Below, piece by piece: positions 17,248-26,063 of a stretch of DNA of 64,000 nt. A model generated the notes under the pieces. It did no database searches, was not told the DNA's origin, and saw only the letters and a list, made by a program, of their open reading frames with translations. Numbering within the stretch: position 1 is the first letter of the stretch; each line of letters begins with the position of its first letter. Source of the DNA: Prevotella koreensis (lineage in GTDB: Bacteria; Bacteroidota; Bacteroidia; Bacteroidales; Bacteroidaceae); assembly GCF_003977605.1 (NCBI RefSeq), contig NZ_RYYU01000001.1, positions 1,502,539 to 1,566,538 of the forward strand, given 5' to 3'. The position numbers and the translations under genes were made by a program.

Positions 17248-19068
17248 ATGAATATAGAAAACGAAATAGTAAAGGCAACGCTGAAAGTTGTCAAGGAACT
17301 ATATGGTCAGGACGTTGACCGCACTGCCGTGCAGTTGCAAAAAACACGTGCAGACTTTGAAGGAAACCTCACGCTTGTGGTGTTCCCTTTCTTGAAAATA
17401 TCAAAGAAAAAGCCGGAAGATACGGCACAGGAGATTGGAGAAAGACTGATAAAAGAAACCGCAGTGGTGGCTTCGTTCAACGTGGTGAAAGGATTTCTTA
17501 ACCTCGTGGTCTCGCAATCGGCATGGATTAGTTTACTGAACGATATAAATAAAGATGCTGACTTCGGTTATAAGAAAGCCGGAGAAGACAGTCAATTGGT
17601 AATGATAGAATATTCTTCGCCTAACACCAACAAGCCGCTGCACCTCGGACATGTGCGCAACAACCTGCTCGGCTGGTCGCTGTCACGCATAATGGAGGCC
17701 AACGGATACCGAGTGGTGAAGACTAATATAGTGAACGACAGGGGAATACACATCTGCAAGTCTATGCTCGCATGGCAGAAATGGGGCAACGGAGAGACAC
17801 CGGAAACAAGCGGAAAGAAGGGCGACCACCTAATCGGTGACTATTATGTACTCTTCGACAAGCATTATAGGGAAGAAATTTCTTTGCTAAAACCCAAATT
17901 CATAGAACAAGGATTGCCTGAAAAAGAGGCCGAAGAGAAGGCAAAACAGGAGGCTCCGTTAATAAAGGAGGCTCACGATATGCTTGTAAAATGGGAGCAG
18001 AACGACCCGGAAGTACGCGCTCTTTGGGAGAAAATGAACTCGTGGGTGTATGCCGGTTTCGATGAAACCTACAAAGCGTTGGGCGTTGGGTTTGACAAGA
18101 TTTACTATGAGAGTCAGACTTACCTGCGCGGAAAAGCAAAGGTTGAGGAGGGCTTGGAGAAAGGACTCTTCGAACGTCACGAGGACAACTCGGTATGGGC
18201 AGACCTCACAGACGAGGGACTCGACAAGAAACTTCTACTGCGCAGCGACGGCACAAGCGTATATATGACACAGGACATCGGTACCGCCGAGATGCGATTT
18301 AACGACTACCCTATTGACAAGATGATATATGTGGTGGGCAATGAACAGAACTATCATTTCCAAGTTCTCTCGATATTGCTCGACCGTCTGGGATATAAAT
18401 GGGGCAAGGAACTCGTACATTTCTCATACGGAATGGTGGAATTGCCTAACGGAAAGATGAAAAGCCGAGAGGGCACGGTAGTGGATGCCGACGACCTGAT
18501 TGACGTAATGACAGACGACGCACGACGCACAGCAGACGAGGCGGGCAAAAACGCCGACCTCACAGAACAGGAGAAACAGTCCATTGCACGAATAGTGGGA
18601 ATGGGAGCACTGAAATACTTCATTCTGAAAGTCGATGCAAGAAAAAATATGTTATTCAATCCGGAGGAGTCAATCGACTTCAACGGCAACACCGGTCCGT
18701 TCATACAATACACCCATGCACGCATAAAGAGCATTATGAGAAAAGCAGAAGCAATGGGAATTAACATCAATGGCATAGCGACAAGGAATGATGCGGTGCT
18801 GAACGAGAAAGAAATCGAACTGGTGCAGAAGATGAACAGTTTCGCAACAGCAGTGGAACAGGCCGGCAAGGATTATAGTCCGAGCGGAATAGCGAACTAC
18901 TGTTACGAACTTACCAAGGAGTTCAACCAGTGGTATCACGACTTCAGCGTACTGAATGCCGACGACGAACAGACACGCATCACACGACTTGTACTCGCCA
19001 AGAACGTGGCGAAGATAATCAAGAATGGCATGGCTCTGCTCGGAATAGAGGTTCCGGAACGCATGTAA
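17248..19068 (+). CDS. argS: arginine--tRNA ligase
   Basis: This class I synthetase charges tRNA-Arg. The 606-residue protein has the Arg-tRNA N-terminal domain, then the HIGH-type motif SSPNTNKPLHLGHVRNN near residue 130. GKMKSREGTVVDADDL takes the place of KMSKS. The C-terminal DALR anticodon-binding domain (FIQYTHARIKSIMRKAEA onward) ends with LGIEVPERM. The start is fixed by a consensus promoter 25 bp upstream. Confidence 0.97.
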   Translation: MNIENEIVKATLKVVKELYGQDVDRTAVQLQKTRADFEGNLTLVVFPFLKISKKKPEDTAQEIGERLIKETAVVASFNVVKGFLNLVVSQSAWISLLNDINKDADFGYKKAGEDSQLVMIEYSSPNTNKPLHLGHVRNNLLGWSLSRIMEANGYRVVKTNIVNDRGIHICKSMLAWQKWGNGETPETSGKKGDHLIGDYYVLFDKHYREEISLLKPKFIEQGLPEKEAEEKAKQEAPLIKEAHDMLVKWEQNDPEVRALWEKMNSWVYAGFDETYKALGVGFDKIYYESQTYLRGKAKVEEGLEKGLFERHEDNSVWADLTDEGLDKKLLLRSDGTSVYMTQDIGTAEMRFNDYPIDKMIYVVGNEQNYHFQVLSILLDRLGYKWGKELVHFSYGMVELPNGKMKSREGTVVDADDLIDVMTDDARRTADEAGKNADLTEQEKQSIARIVGMGALKYFILKVDARKNMLFNPEESIDFNGNTGPFIQYTHARIKSIMRKAEAMGININGIATRNDAVLNEKEIELVQKMNSFATAVEQAGKDYSPSGIANYCYELTKEFNQWYHDFSVLNADDEQTRITRLVLAKNVAKIIKNGMALLGIEVPERM

Positions 19069-19096
19069 GTCACTTCACACATTTAATTATATACCG

Positions 19097-19158
19097 CCAA
19101 TGCCGCTGAAGAAATGGATTGTATTTTATACAAAACATCCACTTTTCTGCGGCATTGG
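19097..19158 (+). terminator. long hairpin after argS
   Basis: CCAATGCCGC (19097-19106) pairs exactly with GCGGCATTGG (19149-19158). The inner sequences (GAA, AA, TGGAT with ATCCA, TT, TTC) extend the stem with mismatches. It lies 28 bp after the argS stop and probably ends or attenuates transcription before the YgbA-like gene. Confidence 0.55.
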
Positions 19159-19230
19159 TGATTTTTCTAAAAGCGAAAAATATCATACGGGGAATGATTG
19201 GTATGCCGGCATGCAATAATTGAAAAGCAA

Positions 19231-19524
19231 ATGAGAAAAATAGAACGAGAGAAAAAGACAGTGAGAACAATGATTGAGCATTATTCTCGTTACAAACTGA
19301 AGCAGAAAGATATCCCTGAAGAATACCAAAGGTTGGCAGAATATGCCTGTAAAAGACTTGAACGATGTAGGTTCGGGGATAAAAAAACCGCCTGCAAGAA
19401 ATGCCCGATACATTGCTATGCACCACGAGAGCGGGAAATGATAAGAAAGATTATGAGATGGTCTGGCCCGAGAATGTTGTTATTTTCCCCAATTTCTGCA
19501 ATACGCCACCTGTTAAACAGATAG
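19231..19524 (+). CDS. YgbA-like (nitrous oxide-stimulated promoter family) protein
   Basis: This protein of 97 residues is basic and Cys-containing. The conserved part is ACKKCPIHCYAPREREMIRK followed by IMRWSGPRMLLFSPISAIRH, which I recognise as the YgbA family. In E. coli, ygbA belongs to the NsrR regulon that answers nitric oxide. The frame is open upstream to 19198, but MRKIEREKKTVRTMIEHYSR fits the family start better. No hcp-type palindrome is seen upstream. The function is unknown, though a link to nitrosative stress like that of the hcp island 6 kb away is plausible. Confidence 0.8.
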   Translation: MRKIEREKKTVRTMIEHYSRYKLKQKDIPEEYQRLAEYACKRLERCRFGDKKTACKKCPIHCYAPREREMIRKIMRWSGPRMLLFSPISAIRHLLNR

Positions 19525-19596
19525 CGCATGTTTATCATAAAATAAAAACAGAGAAACTCATTTTTTTATGGGTTTAAATTATTTTTCTATTAAAAA

Positions 19597-19628
19597 TTTG
19601 CACGTTTTTAAAAAAAAACTTACTTTTG
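19597..19628 (+). promoter_or_regulatory. promoter of the Gly-linker lipoprotein gene
   Basis: TTTG (19597-19600), a 20-bp spacer and TACTTTTG (19621-19628) give a consensus promoter with a leader of about 145 bases. Confidence 0.65.
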
Positions 19629-19779
19629 CAAAAACAAAAATAAGTACAACAATAAATTAGTGATGACATCTATTAGATGAAAATCTGAAAAACATAAAAC
19701 AGAAATATCAATTCAAATGAAACGATTACTACTGAAAAAGTGATTTCCTCATATAGTATTAACACTAAAAACAACAATT

Positions 19780-20697
19780 ATGGAAAAGAACATTTTTAAG
19801 AAAATCATGTTATTATCAGTGCTCGGACTATTCGCAGCAGGCACACTGACGTTTGTATCTTGTGGTAGTGATGATCCGGATATCCCAAGCGGAGGCGGCG
19901 GAGGCGGTGGTGATGACTCCGGCGGAGGTGGCGGAGGCGGCGGAAGCACAAATAAAGACCCTTGGGCAAACCTCGTAAATGAAGATAAAAAAACGTTGCA
20001 AATTGATGGTAACACTGCAACTTATGGTGATCACACCTACACTATAGGTGTGCAAATAAACTCCAAGGAGGACAATTTCTCGTCTAATGGAAATGCCATT
20101 CGTCGCGTGACATCTGCTTTCTCTTTTGATGAATATAACAAAAATGCTAAAAACAGGGTATCTTTCACAAACATACCATCAGGCTACACAGAGTTCAAGG
20201 CCGTTTATGAGAAATTTCTCGGCTTAACTGCTGAGGGTTGTATTGCCATGTTGCCAATGGCTATGGAAATATATGGTCGCAACCATGAAACAGGAAAAAA
20301 GTGTATTGAGTTGTTATGTACACCAACTTGTGCAAGCAGTTCGCTAAAAATAATAAAGGATAAAATCAAGTCGAATAGCAAAGACCCTTATGTTCAACGT
20401 TATCTCCCGGCAGCCTCATTGGAAGGAGCGACTTATTCAAATGCATACAAGCCTAATGAACCATACACCGTACAAATAACTGCAAACCCAAATAAAGCGA
20501 ATGAAGATTCGGAAGTTGCAGGCGGTAAAGTACTGCACGCTCTTGTAATTACCAGCGGTGGATGGGATAGTTACAAACGTATGGTCAGCGTAATAAGAAT
20601 GTACGATAGTGAAAGTGGCCCATACAAGATATTCAATTTCCCGGATTTATTTGTACAATGCCGTAATATTCGTGGTACTTGGAATGGCTTGAAATAA
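19780..20697 (+). CDS. lipoprotein with glycine-rich linker
   Basis: This 305-residue protein has an SPII signal ending in TLTFVSCGSDDPD. The acidic residues directly after the lipidated Cys match the surface-export signal of Bacteroidetes lipoproteins. A linker of seven and eight glycines split by DDS (nt 19891-19947) then leads to a folded domain of about 250 residues that I do not recognise. It contains four Cys, two of them in LLCTPTCASS. A terminator follows, so the gene is a single unit. Surface display is inference. Confidence 0.75.
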   Translation: MEKNIFKKIMLLSVLGLFAAGTLTFVSCGSDDPDIPSGGGGGGGDDSGGGGGGGGSTNKDPWANLVNEDKKTLQIDGNTATYGDHTYTIGVQINSKEDNFSSNGNAIRRVTSAFSFDEYNKNAKNRVSFTNIPSGYTEFKAVYEKFLGLTAEGCIAMLPMAMEIYGRNHETGKKCIELLCTPTCASSSLKIIKDKIKSNSKDPYVQRYLPAASLEGATYSNAYKPNEPYTVQITANPNKANEDSEVAGGKVLHALVITSGGWDSYKRMVSVIRMYDSESGPYKIFNFPDLFVQCRNIRGTWNGLK

Positions 20698-20736
20698 TTT
20701 TCCGAGCCGCTTGTGTCGGCTGAGGTAAAACGCAAT

Positions 20737-20778
20737 GAGAGTGTGCCAAAGTTTTATATTGACACACTCTCTTTTTTT
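20737..20778 (+). terminator. terminator after the Gly-linker lipoprotein gene
   Basis: GAGAGTGTG (20737-20745) pairs with CACACTCTC (20763-20771), followed by seven T. Confidence 0.85.
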
Positions 20779-20949
20779 GTTGACCTTTGAGCGATGAGGG
20801 ATTCTTTCTCCGCTTCGCTTTGAAAGCGTATCCTGTCGGAGACGAGCGGAGCGATGAGCGAATTGTATCGTATAACAAGCGAAAAGTAACATTAGGCGCG
20901 CTTGGAAACCGACAAAATAGAATCGCTTGACAAAAAAGAATGCGAAAAT

Positions 20950-20981
20950 TTTGTAAGAGAGCAAAAAAAATCGTACCTTTG
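20950..20981 (+). promoter_or_regulatory. tRNA-Gln promoter
   Basis: TTTG (20950-20953), a 20-bp spacer and TACCTTTG (20974-20981), ending 10 bp before the tRNA. Confidence 0.75.
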
Positions 20982-20991
20982 CATCCGCAAT

Positions 20992-21062
20992 TGTCCAATG
21001 GTGTAATGGTAGCACAACAGGTTTTGGTTCTGTTTGTGGTGGTTCGAATCCGCCTTGGACAA
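20992..21062 (+). tRNA. tRNA-Gln (anticodon TTG)
   Basis: The acceptor stem TGTCCAA/TTGGACA (20992-20998 with 21055-21061) is perfect. The D-loop carries GGTAGCAC. The anticodon arm ACAGG-TTTTGGT-TCTGT exposes TTG. The T-arm has GGTTCGAATCC. CCA is not encoded. It is followed by a hairpin terminator. Confidence 0.95.
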
Positions 21063-21068
21063 CAACAC

Positions 21069-21110
21069 AAGCCGCGTCGGAATCACTTCCAGCGCGGCTT
21101 TACTCTTTTT
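21069..21110 (+). terminator. tRNA-Gln terminator
   Basis: AAGCCGCG (21069-21076) pairs with CGCGGCTT (21093-21100), followed by TACTCTTTTT. Confidence 0.85.
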
Positions 21111-21264
21111 ACCACTTTCTAAAATTTTTCATATCTTTATGTATGAATAAGTCTAACACTTACTTAAAGCCTTGTGTTGTGTAGTCTGATTGCGCACATA
21201 ACACTGAAAATGCACGCTAAGTAACTAATTTAGCATACGCCCAAAGCATTATTTGAGCAATTTA

Positions 21265-21450
21265 TCATGATGGTTTAAAATATTTTCCGTCCCTCCAACT
21301 GAGTTTGTTGTGGAGAACTACATTATTATTGCGTTCTTCTTCATCCACCATATTAATGAACTTCTCTATTTCCATATTCATCATTTCATAGGCAGAAACA
21401 TCACCGGTCTCTGATTTATCGTGTGTCGCTTGAGGGCATTCTTTCATCAT
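21265..21450 (-). CDS. small hypothetical protein
   Basis: The call is a 61-residue soluble acidic protein (MMKECPQATHDKSETGDVSA, then YEMMNMEIEKFINMVDEEER, ending WRDGKYFKPS). The frame stays open to 21507, but a promoter-like TTTGCACCTTTG near 21490-21500 on the minus strand would start the RNA inside that longer version, so the ATG at 21450 is preferred. I do not recognise a family. It lies alone downstream of the tRNA region. Confidence 0.45.
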   Translation of the reverse strand: MMKECPQATHDKSETGDVSAYEMMNMEIEKFINMVDEEERNNNVVLHNKLSWRDGKYFKPS

Positions 21451-21663
21451 ACTCTTATATATATTGATAGTGTAGGCTATTGAACTTTTGTTGGTACAAA
21501 GGTGCAAAGTTTATTTTATATTTTATGTTATATTACGGACAAAAAGTATAACAAATAGGACTTTTTGAACAATAAAAAATATAACAGTAAGGACATAAGA
21601 AAAGGTAAATCGCTAATAAACATCGATTTACCTTTTTTATTATGTTACAATCAAATATTTTCG

Positions 21664-24366
21664 CTATACATTCTTTTTCCTATATTCCGTAGGTGTCATC
21701 CCGGTTGATTGTTTGAACATCTTAGAAAAATAAGAAGGAGAGTCGAAGCCACATTGCATATAAATATCGGTTATCGAACTATCGGTATTCTTCAACATCT
21801 GTTTTGCAAACAATATACGGAACTCCCGGATATAGGTAGCGGTGTCAACATTTGTCAGCATTTTCACTTTACGGTTCAGTTGTCGCTGACTCATGAACAA
21901 CTTTTCTGCCACGAAGGCCGATCCAAGTCCCGTATCACTCATATTCGCCTGTAGTATCTGATGCAGTTGCGACATGAATTTCTGGTCGGCAGCGGTGGTA
22001 TCCACCTTTTCCACACTTTCGTCAAGCAGCGCATTAGAATATTTCTCTCGCAGCAACCGTCGCTGTTCGAGCAGTTTTTCCACGCGCAACATCAGTTCTT
22101 CGCTATCGAAGGGCTTTGCAATATAAGCATCGGCCCCCACCTCAAAACCTTTCATAAGATTATCATGCTCGGCATGTGCCGTTACGATAATCACAGGAAC
22201 GTGGTTCAGCAATTTGCTTGCCCTTACGCTGCGACACAACTCATACCCATCCATTTCGGGCATCATAAGGTCTGTAACGATGATGTCTGGCACATATTCC
22301 ATGGCTTTTGCAAGCGCATCACTACCATTCGGGGCATACATCACTTTGTATTTCTCTGTCAGTATTGCACGCATATACCGCGCTACCTCGGCATTATCCT
22401 CCACCAATAGCACCTGTAGTCTGTCACCATCGGCAATCTCTCGGGACTCCTCTTTTACCCATCCCTTTTTTACTTCCCCCAAACCAGATTCCACTACCGC
22501 ATTTCCCATGGCAAACAGCGAAGGCATCCAGTATGGTAATTCACGCTCGGAATGTTTCAGAGGAATAGAAAGTGTGAACAACGTACCTTTACCTTCAATG
22601 CTCTTAACCTCAATACTTCCGTTCATTGCTAGCACCATTTGCTGTGTCAGCGACAACGAAATTCCCGAACCTATATTTGGATCCACATTGCTCCCCCTGT
22701 GATAAGGTTCGAAGATATGTGGCAAGTCCTCTTTCGGAATACCGATTCCCGTATCGGCGATATTGATAACAATCATCCCTTCCTCCCTCTTCATAGTGAT
22801 GATAATTACCCCACCTCGCGGTGTGAATTTCAGCGAATTGGATATCAGATTACACAAACACCTCTTCATAAAGCCCGGCACAAAGTCCATATTAATACAC
22901 GGCTGCTTCGACTCGAACTCCAATGTTATGAGTTTCTTTTCGGCATGAGTGCGTAAGTTTTCAACCACCATACGCGTCAAAGCCACGACATCGCCCGAAC
23001 GCCACACATTATTTACGTCATCGGTATGCACCTTCGAAATTTCAATGAGTTGGTTAATGAGGTTGAGAAGAACATCCGACTGTCCTGTTATAGTGTCATA
23101 AGCGTTCAGTTTTTGCGGATCGGTCTCGCCCTCTTTCATGCTGTTCACTTGTCCCTGTATCACCGTGAGTGGCGTTCTGAACTCATACGTTATATTCTTG
23201 AAGAAGTCTTGTCGTATGGAGTTTGTCCGAGCAATCATCTTTTGTTGCTGCGAGCGCAGCCTTACTATGTAGAACAACGCCACGCAAAGAAACAGCAACA
23301 TGAGTACCAATGTCACACCTCCCCAAAACACCATTTTATGAATAGACAGCAGTGCTTCTTGTTTTTTAATCGTCTCTTGCTTTTGTGTTGACTCGTACAT
23401 TGCGGCATAGTTCTCTTTTATCCGACATGTATTTTCATTAAAGATACTGTCTTTCAGTTCTCCTGCTTTCTGCAAATAAGTCACGGCGACTGTCGGTTGC
23501 GTGGTCTTGTATATCTCAGCAAGAATCTCAAGATTCTGTTGTATAAGATATTTCACGCCCATGCGCTCCGCCATTTCTTTGCTTTTCTCCAGCATTTTTA
23601 CCGCGTCTGTCCGTCTTCCCATCTTCAGATAGACGTTGCCCAGTTGCTTTAAGTTGATACATACGGAAATATTTTCCGGCGTGTCATGCATCAACACATT
23701 TGCGTCCAAATAGTTTTTCTCCGCCTTAACATAGTTTCCCATATCGGCATAAACATCGCCCATTTGCGACAACCTGCGTGCCATTTTCAGCGAATCGCCG
23801 GCATCACTGTCAATTTCGAATGCCTGTGCAACAAAATTCAGAGCCTCTTCATGCCTTCCGAGTTTATTATACACCTCGCATGCAATTCCCAAATGTGCCG
23901 ACTCACTCTTGTTGGTGCCCGATATACGATCCATTTTCATAGAGCTATCGATGAATTTCTTTGCATTCTCAACATCCTTCACGGCCAGATAAACGGCAGC
24001 AAGATTGTTATAGTCAGACCCCATCGACTCATAATCCATCTTTATACTGTCTATCTTCAGAGCCTTCTCTCCCATTGCTATCGCCCTCTCCGTATTGGAG
24101 GTACGCGCATAACAACAACATAAATGAGAGTAACATTCGCGCATGTTTGCCGTATCTTTTGCTTCGGTATAAATTGCCAAAGCCCTCTCTCCCATGCTCT
24201 GCGCATCAGAGAAATTTCCTTTGTCGAATGTATCGAACGATGCTTCGAGCAAAGAGTCGGCTTTCTGCATGACCGAATTTTTCGATGCACCGGAATCTCC
24301 GTTGTCGCTACATGCACATAAGAGGAGTGCATAGATGAATATAAGGAAAAGACAAATTCGTTTCAT
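21664..24366 (-). CDS. hybrid two-component regulator, lipoprotein-TPR type, His replaced by Tyr
   Basis: This 900-residue fusion starts with a lipobox signal (MKRICLFLIFIYALLLCAC) and then has TPR repeats (about 30-330), a membrane helix (about 345-370), a kinase core, a receiver and an AraC-type DNA-binding domain. The frame is open to 24495, but the signal peptide fixes the start at 24366. The ATP-binding boxes are present (NLISNSLKFTP, DTGIGIPKED, GSGISLSL). The receiver keeps VEDN, VTDLMMPEMDG and AKPF. The dimerisation helix reads FFKNITYEFRTPLTVI: residue 394 is Tyr (codon at 23187-23185) where the phospho-accepting His belongs. The target genes are unknown. Confidence 0.9.
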   Translation of the reverse strand: MKRICLFLIFIYALLLCACSDNGDSGASKNSVMQKADSLLEASFDTFDKGNFSDAQSMGERALAIYTEAKDTANMRECYSHLCCCYARTSNTERAIAMGEKALKIDSIKMDYESMGSDYNNLAAVYLAVKDVENAKKFIDSSMKMDRISGTNKSESAHLGIACEVYNKLGRHEEALNFVAQAFEIDSDAGDSLKMARRLSQMGDVYADMGNYVKAEKNYLDANVLMHDTPENISVCINLKQLGNVYLKMGRRTDAVKMLEKSKEMAERMGVKYLIQQNLEILAEIYKTTQPTVAVTYLQKAGELKDSIFNENTCRIKENYAAMYESTQKQETIKKQEALLSIHKMVFWGGVTLVLMLLFLCVALFYIVRLRSQQQKMIARTNSIRQDFFKNITYEFRTPLTVIQGQVNSMKEGETDPQKLNAYDTITGQSDVLLNLINQLIEISKVHTDDVNNVWRSGDVVALTRMVVENLRTHAEKKLITLEFESKQPCINMDFVPGFMKRCLCNLISNSLKFTPRGGVIIITMKREEGMIVINIADTGIGIPKEDLPHIFEPYHRGSNVDPNIGSGISLSLTQQMVLAMNGSIEVKSIEGKGTLFTLSIPLKHSERELPYWMPSLFAMGNAVVESGLGEVKKGWVKEESREIADGDRLQVLLVEDNAEVARYMRAILTEKYKVMYAPNGSDALAKAMEYVPDIIVTDLMMPEMDGYELCRSVRASKLLNHVPVIIVTAHAEHDNLMKGFEVGADAYIAKPFDSEELMLRVEKLLEQRRLLREKYSNALLDESVEKVDTTAADQKFMSQLHQILQANMSDTGLGSAFVAEKLFMSQRQLNRKVKMLTNVDTATYIREFRILFAKQMLKNTDSSITDIYMQCGFDSPSYFSKMFKQSTGMTPTEYRKKNV

Positions 24367-24407
24367 CAAGATTGCCTTATTTAAAAGGATTATCCGCGAC
24401 CATGCAT

Positions 24408-24842
24408 TCATGGCATGCCGCAGGTTAAATGGTGATATATATTCAAAACCTCGGCAGTTATCTCGAAAAGGGCGAACGGCACAATGAATCGCCATTGCCT
24501 CATATACTTCTCTGCCGTGTCAAGCATCATCTGTTGCAGATTCTTGCGCATTATCATTCCCACAATTCCCACTATCGGGAAAACTACATATATCGGGACG
24601 AGGAAAATCACATTGATGTTCATCTGCACCGCCTCGAGAAAACGACCATGCACAGCAAGCAGAAAAGCACGCGTAACACCACACGACGGACACGGTACGC
24701 TCCACAACAGTTTAGTGGGACACACCGTCACAGTGTTTTTATAGCCACCGTCAGTCCAGTTGATTAGCAGCCAAAATAGTAGTGCTACCCACACAATATT
24801 GAGCAGCCACAGTTTTTTTCTTTCTTCCCTCGCCGTCATCAA
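24408..24842 (-). CDS. DUF2752 membrane protein
   Basis: This 144-residue protein has about three membrane helices and the family motif CPSCGVTRAFLLAVHGRF, with N-terminal CPTKLLWSVPC just before it. DUF2752 proteins are small membrane proteins of unknown role, often found next to TM2-domain genes, as here: its ATG overlaps the stop of the TM2 gene by 4 bp. The hybrid regulator gene follows 42 bp downstream on the same strand. Confidence 0.85.
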   Translation of the reverse strand: MMTAREERKKLWLLNIVWVALLFWLLINWTDGGYKNTVTVCPTKLLWSVPCPSCGVTRAFLLAVHGRFLEAVQMNINVIFLVPIYVVFPIVGIVGMIMRKNLQQMMLDTAEKYMRQWRFIVPFALFEITAEVLNIYHHLTCGMP

Positions 24843-25219
24843 AGGTACATCATCATCTTTTCGGCATTCTTTTTCTTCGCGGCACCCATTATCAAGAACC
24901 AGTCGAGCATATAGCCAACATACAGAATCGCTCCAATGCCGAAAGTGAACACCGACGCTGTAGGCAGAACGAAGAGTCCCACGATGAGTTTTATCACACC
25001 GTTAGTGGCATCTCCGATATAGAACCTGTCTATCCCGAACGTACCCAAAAAGATTGACAGAAAGAGTGCAACTAACGGACTTTTGAGACTTATCGACATC
25101 AATGTGAACGATCTGCTGTCGTCCATAGCCTCTAATCTTTGCCTTATAATTGGGATATACTCCGTGGGGATATATCCCTGATTGGCAATGAAGAAAGTGC
25201 TTACTTTGTTAGAATCCAT
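24839..25219 (-). CDS. TM2 domain membrane protein
   Basis: This 126-residue protein has a soluble N-terminal part of about 45 residues, then two membrane helices in the TM2 arrangement: ALFLSIFLGTFGIDRFYIGD, VIKLIVGLFVLP and a last helix with DWFLIMG. The DRFYIGD turn is the family signature. It overlaps DUF2752 and is related to the TM2 gene at 25527 (shared N-terminal pattern and turn), so the two look like duplicates. They are separated by the MITE-like element. The role is unknown. Confidence 0.87.
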   Translation of the reverse strand: MDSNKVSTFFIANQGYIPTEYIPIIRQRLEAMDDSRSFTLMSISLKSPLVALFLSIFLGTFGIDRFYIGDATNGVIKLIVGLFVLPTASVFTFGIGAILYVGYMLDWFLIMGAAKKKNAEKMMMYL

Positions 25220-25241
25220 TATTGTTCAGAATATAATATTA

Positions 25242-25439
25242 AACACCAATCGGTCATTTGAACGCATTTGCTTAGATTTGTTATTACCGGCATACTTCCT
25301 TACTACTTTAGTCCGTTTGCCGACATCTGCCGCAGCCATTACATCTCGATGTAGCCCGCTACGCCTTCGATGAAACGTCAGCATATTTGCTCAACAATCG
25401 AACAAAATCAGCCAAGGACTCTAATGACCGATTGGGGTT
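25242..25439. mobile_element. 198-bp MITE-like element (family M, complete copy)
   Basis: The ends AACACCAATCGGTCATT (25242-25258) and AATGACCGATTGGGGTT (25423-25439) are inverted repeats with one mismatch in 17. TAA flanks both sides and may be a target duplication. It has no coding capacity. Most of its length matches 53585-53745. Shorter remnants occur at 17146, 38457 and 57936. It lies between two related TM2 genes, 22 bp upstream of one of them. The presumed parent transposon is not in the window. Confidence 0.7.
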
Positions 25440-25444
25440 AAAAA

Positions 25445-25488
25445 AAAGACTATGAGCAACGCGCCATAGCACGCTGCAAATAGTCTTT
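25445..25488 (-). terminator. terminator of the TM2 gene at 25527
   Basis: AAAGACTAT (25445-25453) pairs with ATAGTCTTT (25480-25488). On the minus strand a T run follows. The inner bases (GCAGCGTGC and GCGCGTTGC) add to the stem. Confidence 0.75.
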
Positions 25489-25526
25489 GTGATTAAATTT
25501 GGAAGCGGATGAAATCCGTGTAAGGA

Positions 25527-25865
25527 TTATCCAAGCACCTCAATAATCTTCTTGTAGTTGTACTCCTTGGTTTTGTTGATGATGCTGAACCAGTCGATGA
25601 TGGTCCAGATACCACAACCTCCACATGTCAACAACTTGATAACACCCATTGTAGTGTCACCCAGCATGAAGCGGTCAACGCCATAACTGCCAAGGAAGAC
25701 AGAGATGAGCAGCATCATTGTCTTACCTTTCAAAGGAGTTGCATTAAGCAAGTTTACCTTGTTATCATCTGCTGCTGCAAGAAGTTCACGAATTTCGTTA
25801 AGTCTCTCTTCCGGGAGGTTTTCACTGTTCAGTGCTAAAAACTGATCAATCTGATTTGCGTCCAT
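25527..25865 (-). CDS. TM2 domain membrane protein
   Basis: This 112-residue protein has an N-terminal soluble part (IDQFLALNSENLPEERLNEI), then a TM2 pair: LLISVFLGSYGVDRFMLGDT, VIKLLTCGGCGIWTIIDWFS. It has the TM2 signature DRFMLGD and a Cys pair at the hairpin. It has its own promoter at 25975-26005 and its own terminator, unlike the TM2 gene at 24839. The family's role is unknown. Confidence 0.88.
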   Translation of the reverse strand: MDANQIDQFLALNSENLPEERLNEIRELLAAADDNKVNLLNATPLKGKTMMLLISVFLGSYGVDRFMLGDTTMGVIKLLTCGGCGIWTIIDWFSIINKTKEYNYKKIIEVLG

Positions 25866-25974
25866 AATATTGTTTATTTATGAGTTAATAATAGTATATC
25901 ACCTTTCCTGATTTCAGTTGGATTCCAAATCACAGGCTCTCGTTGTGCTTAAGCCGTGAAAAGAAATTACTCTG

Positions 25975-26005
25975 CAAAGATAAACAAATTGATTTATTCT
26001 GCAAA
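25975..26005 (-). promoter_or_regulatory. promoter of the TM2 gene at 25527
   Basis: On the minus strand, TTTG (26002-26005), a 19-bp spacer and TATCTTTG (25975-25982) form a consensus promoter. The repeat array begins about 40 bp upstream. Confidence 0.7.
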
Positions 26006-26063
26006 AAAAAAGATAAAATTTTGATAAAAAGATGGGATTTTTGAGACATAAAGAGCCGATTTT

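Noticed and set aside
19070..19426. A 118-residue minus-strand frame opposite the YgbA-like gene.
   Set aside because: It is antisense to the conserved Cys motif region and spans the argS terminator hairpin.
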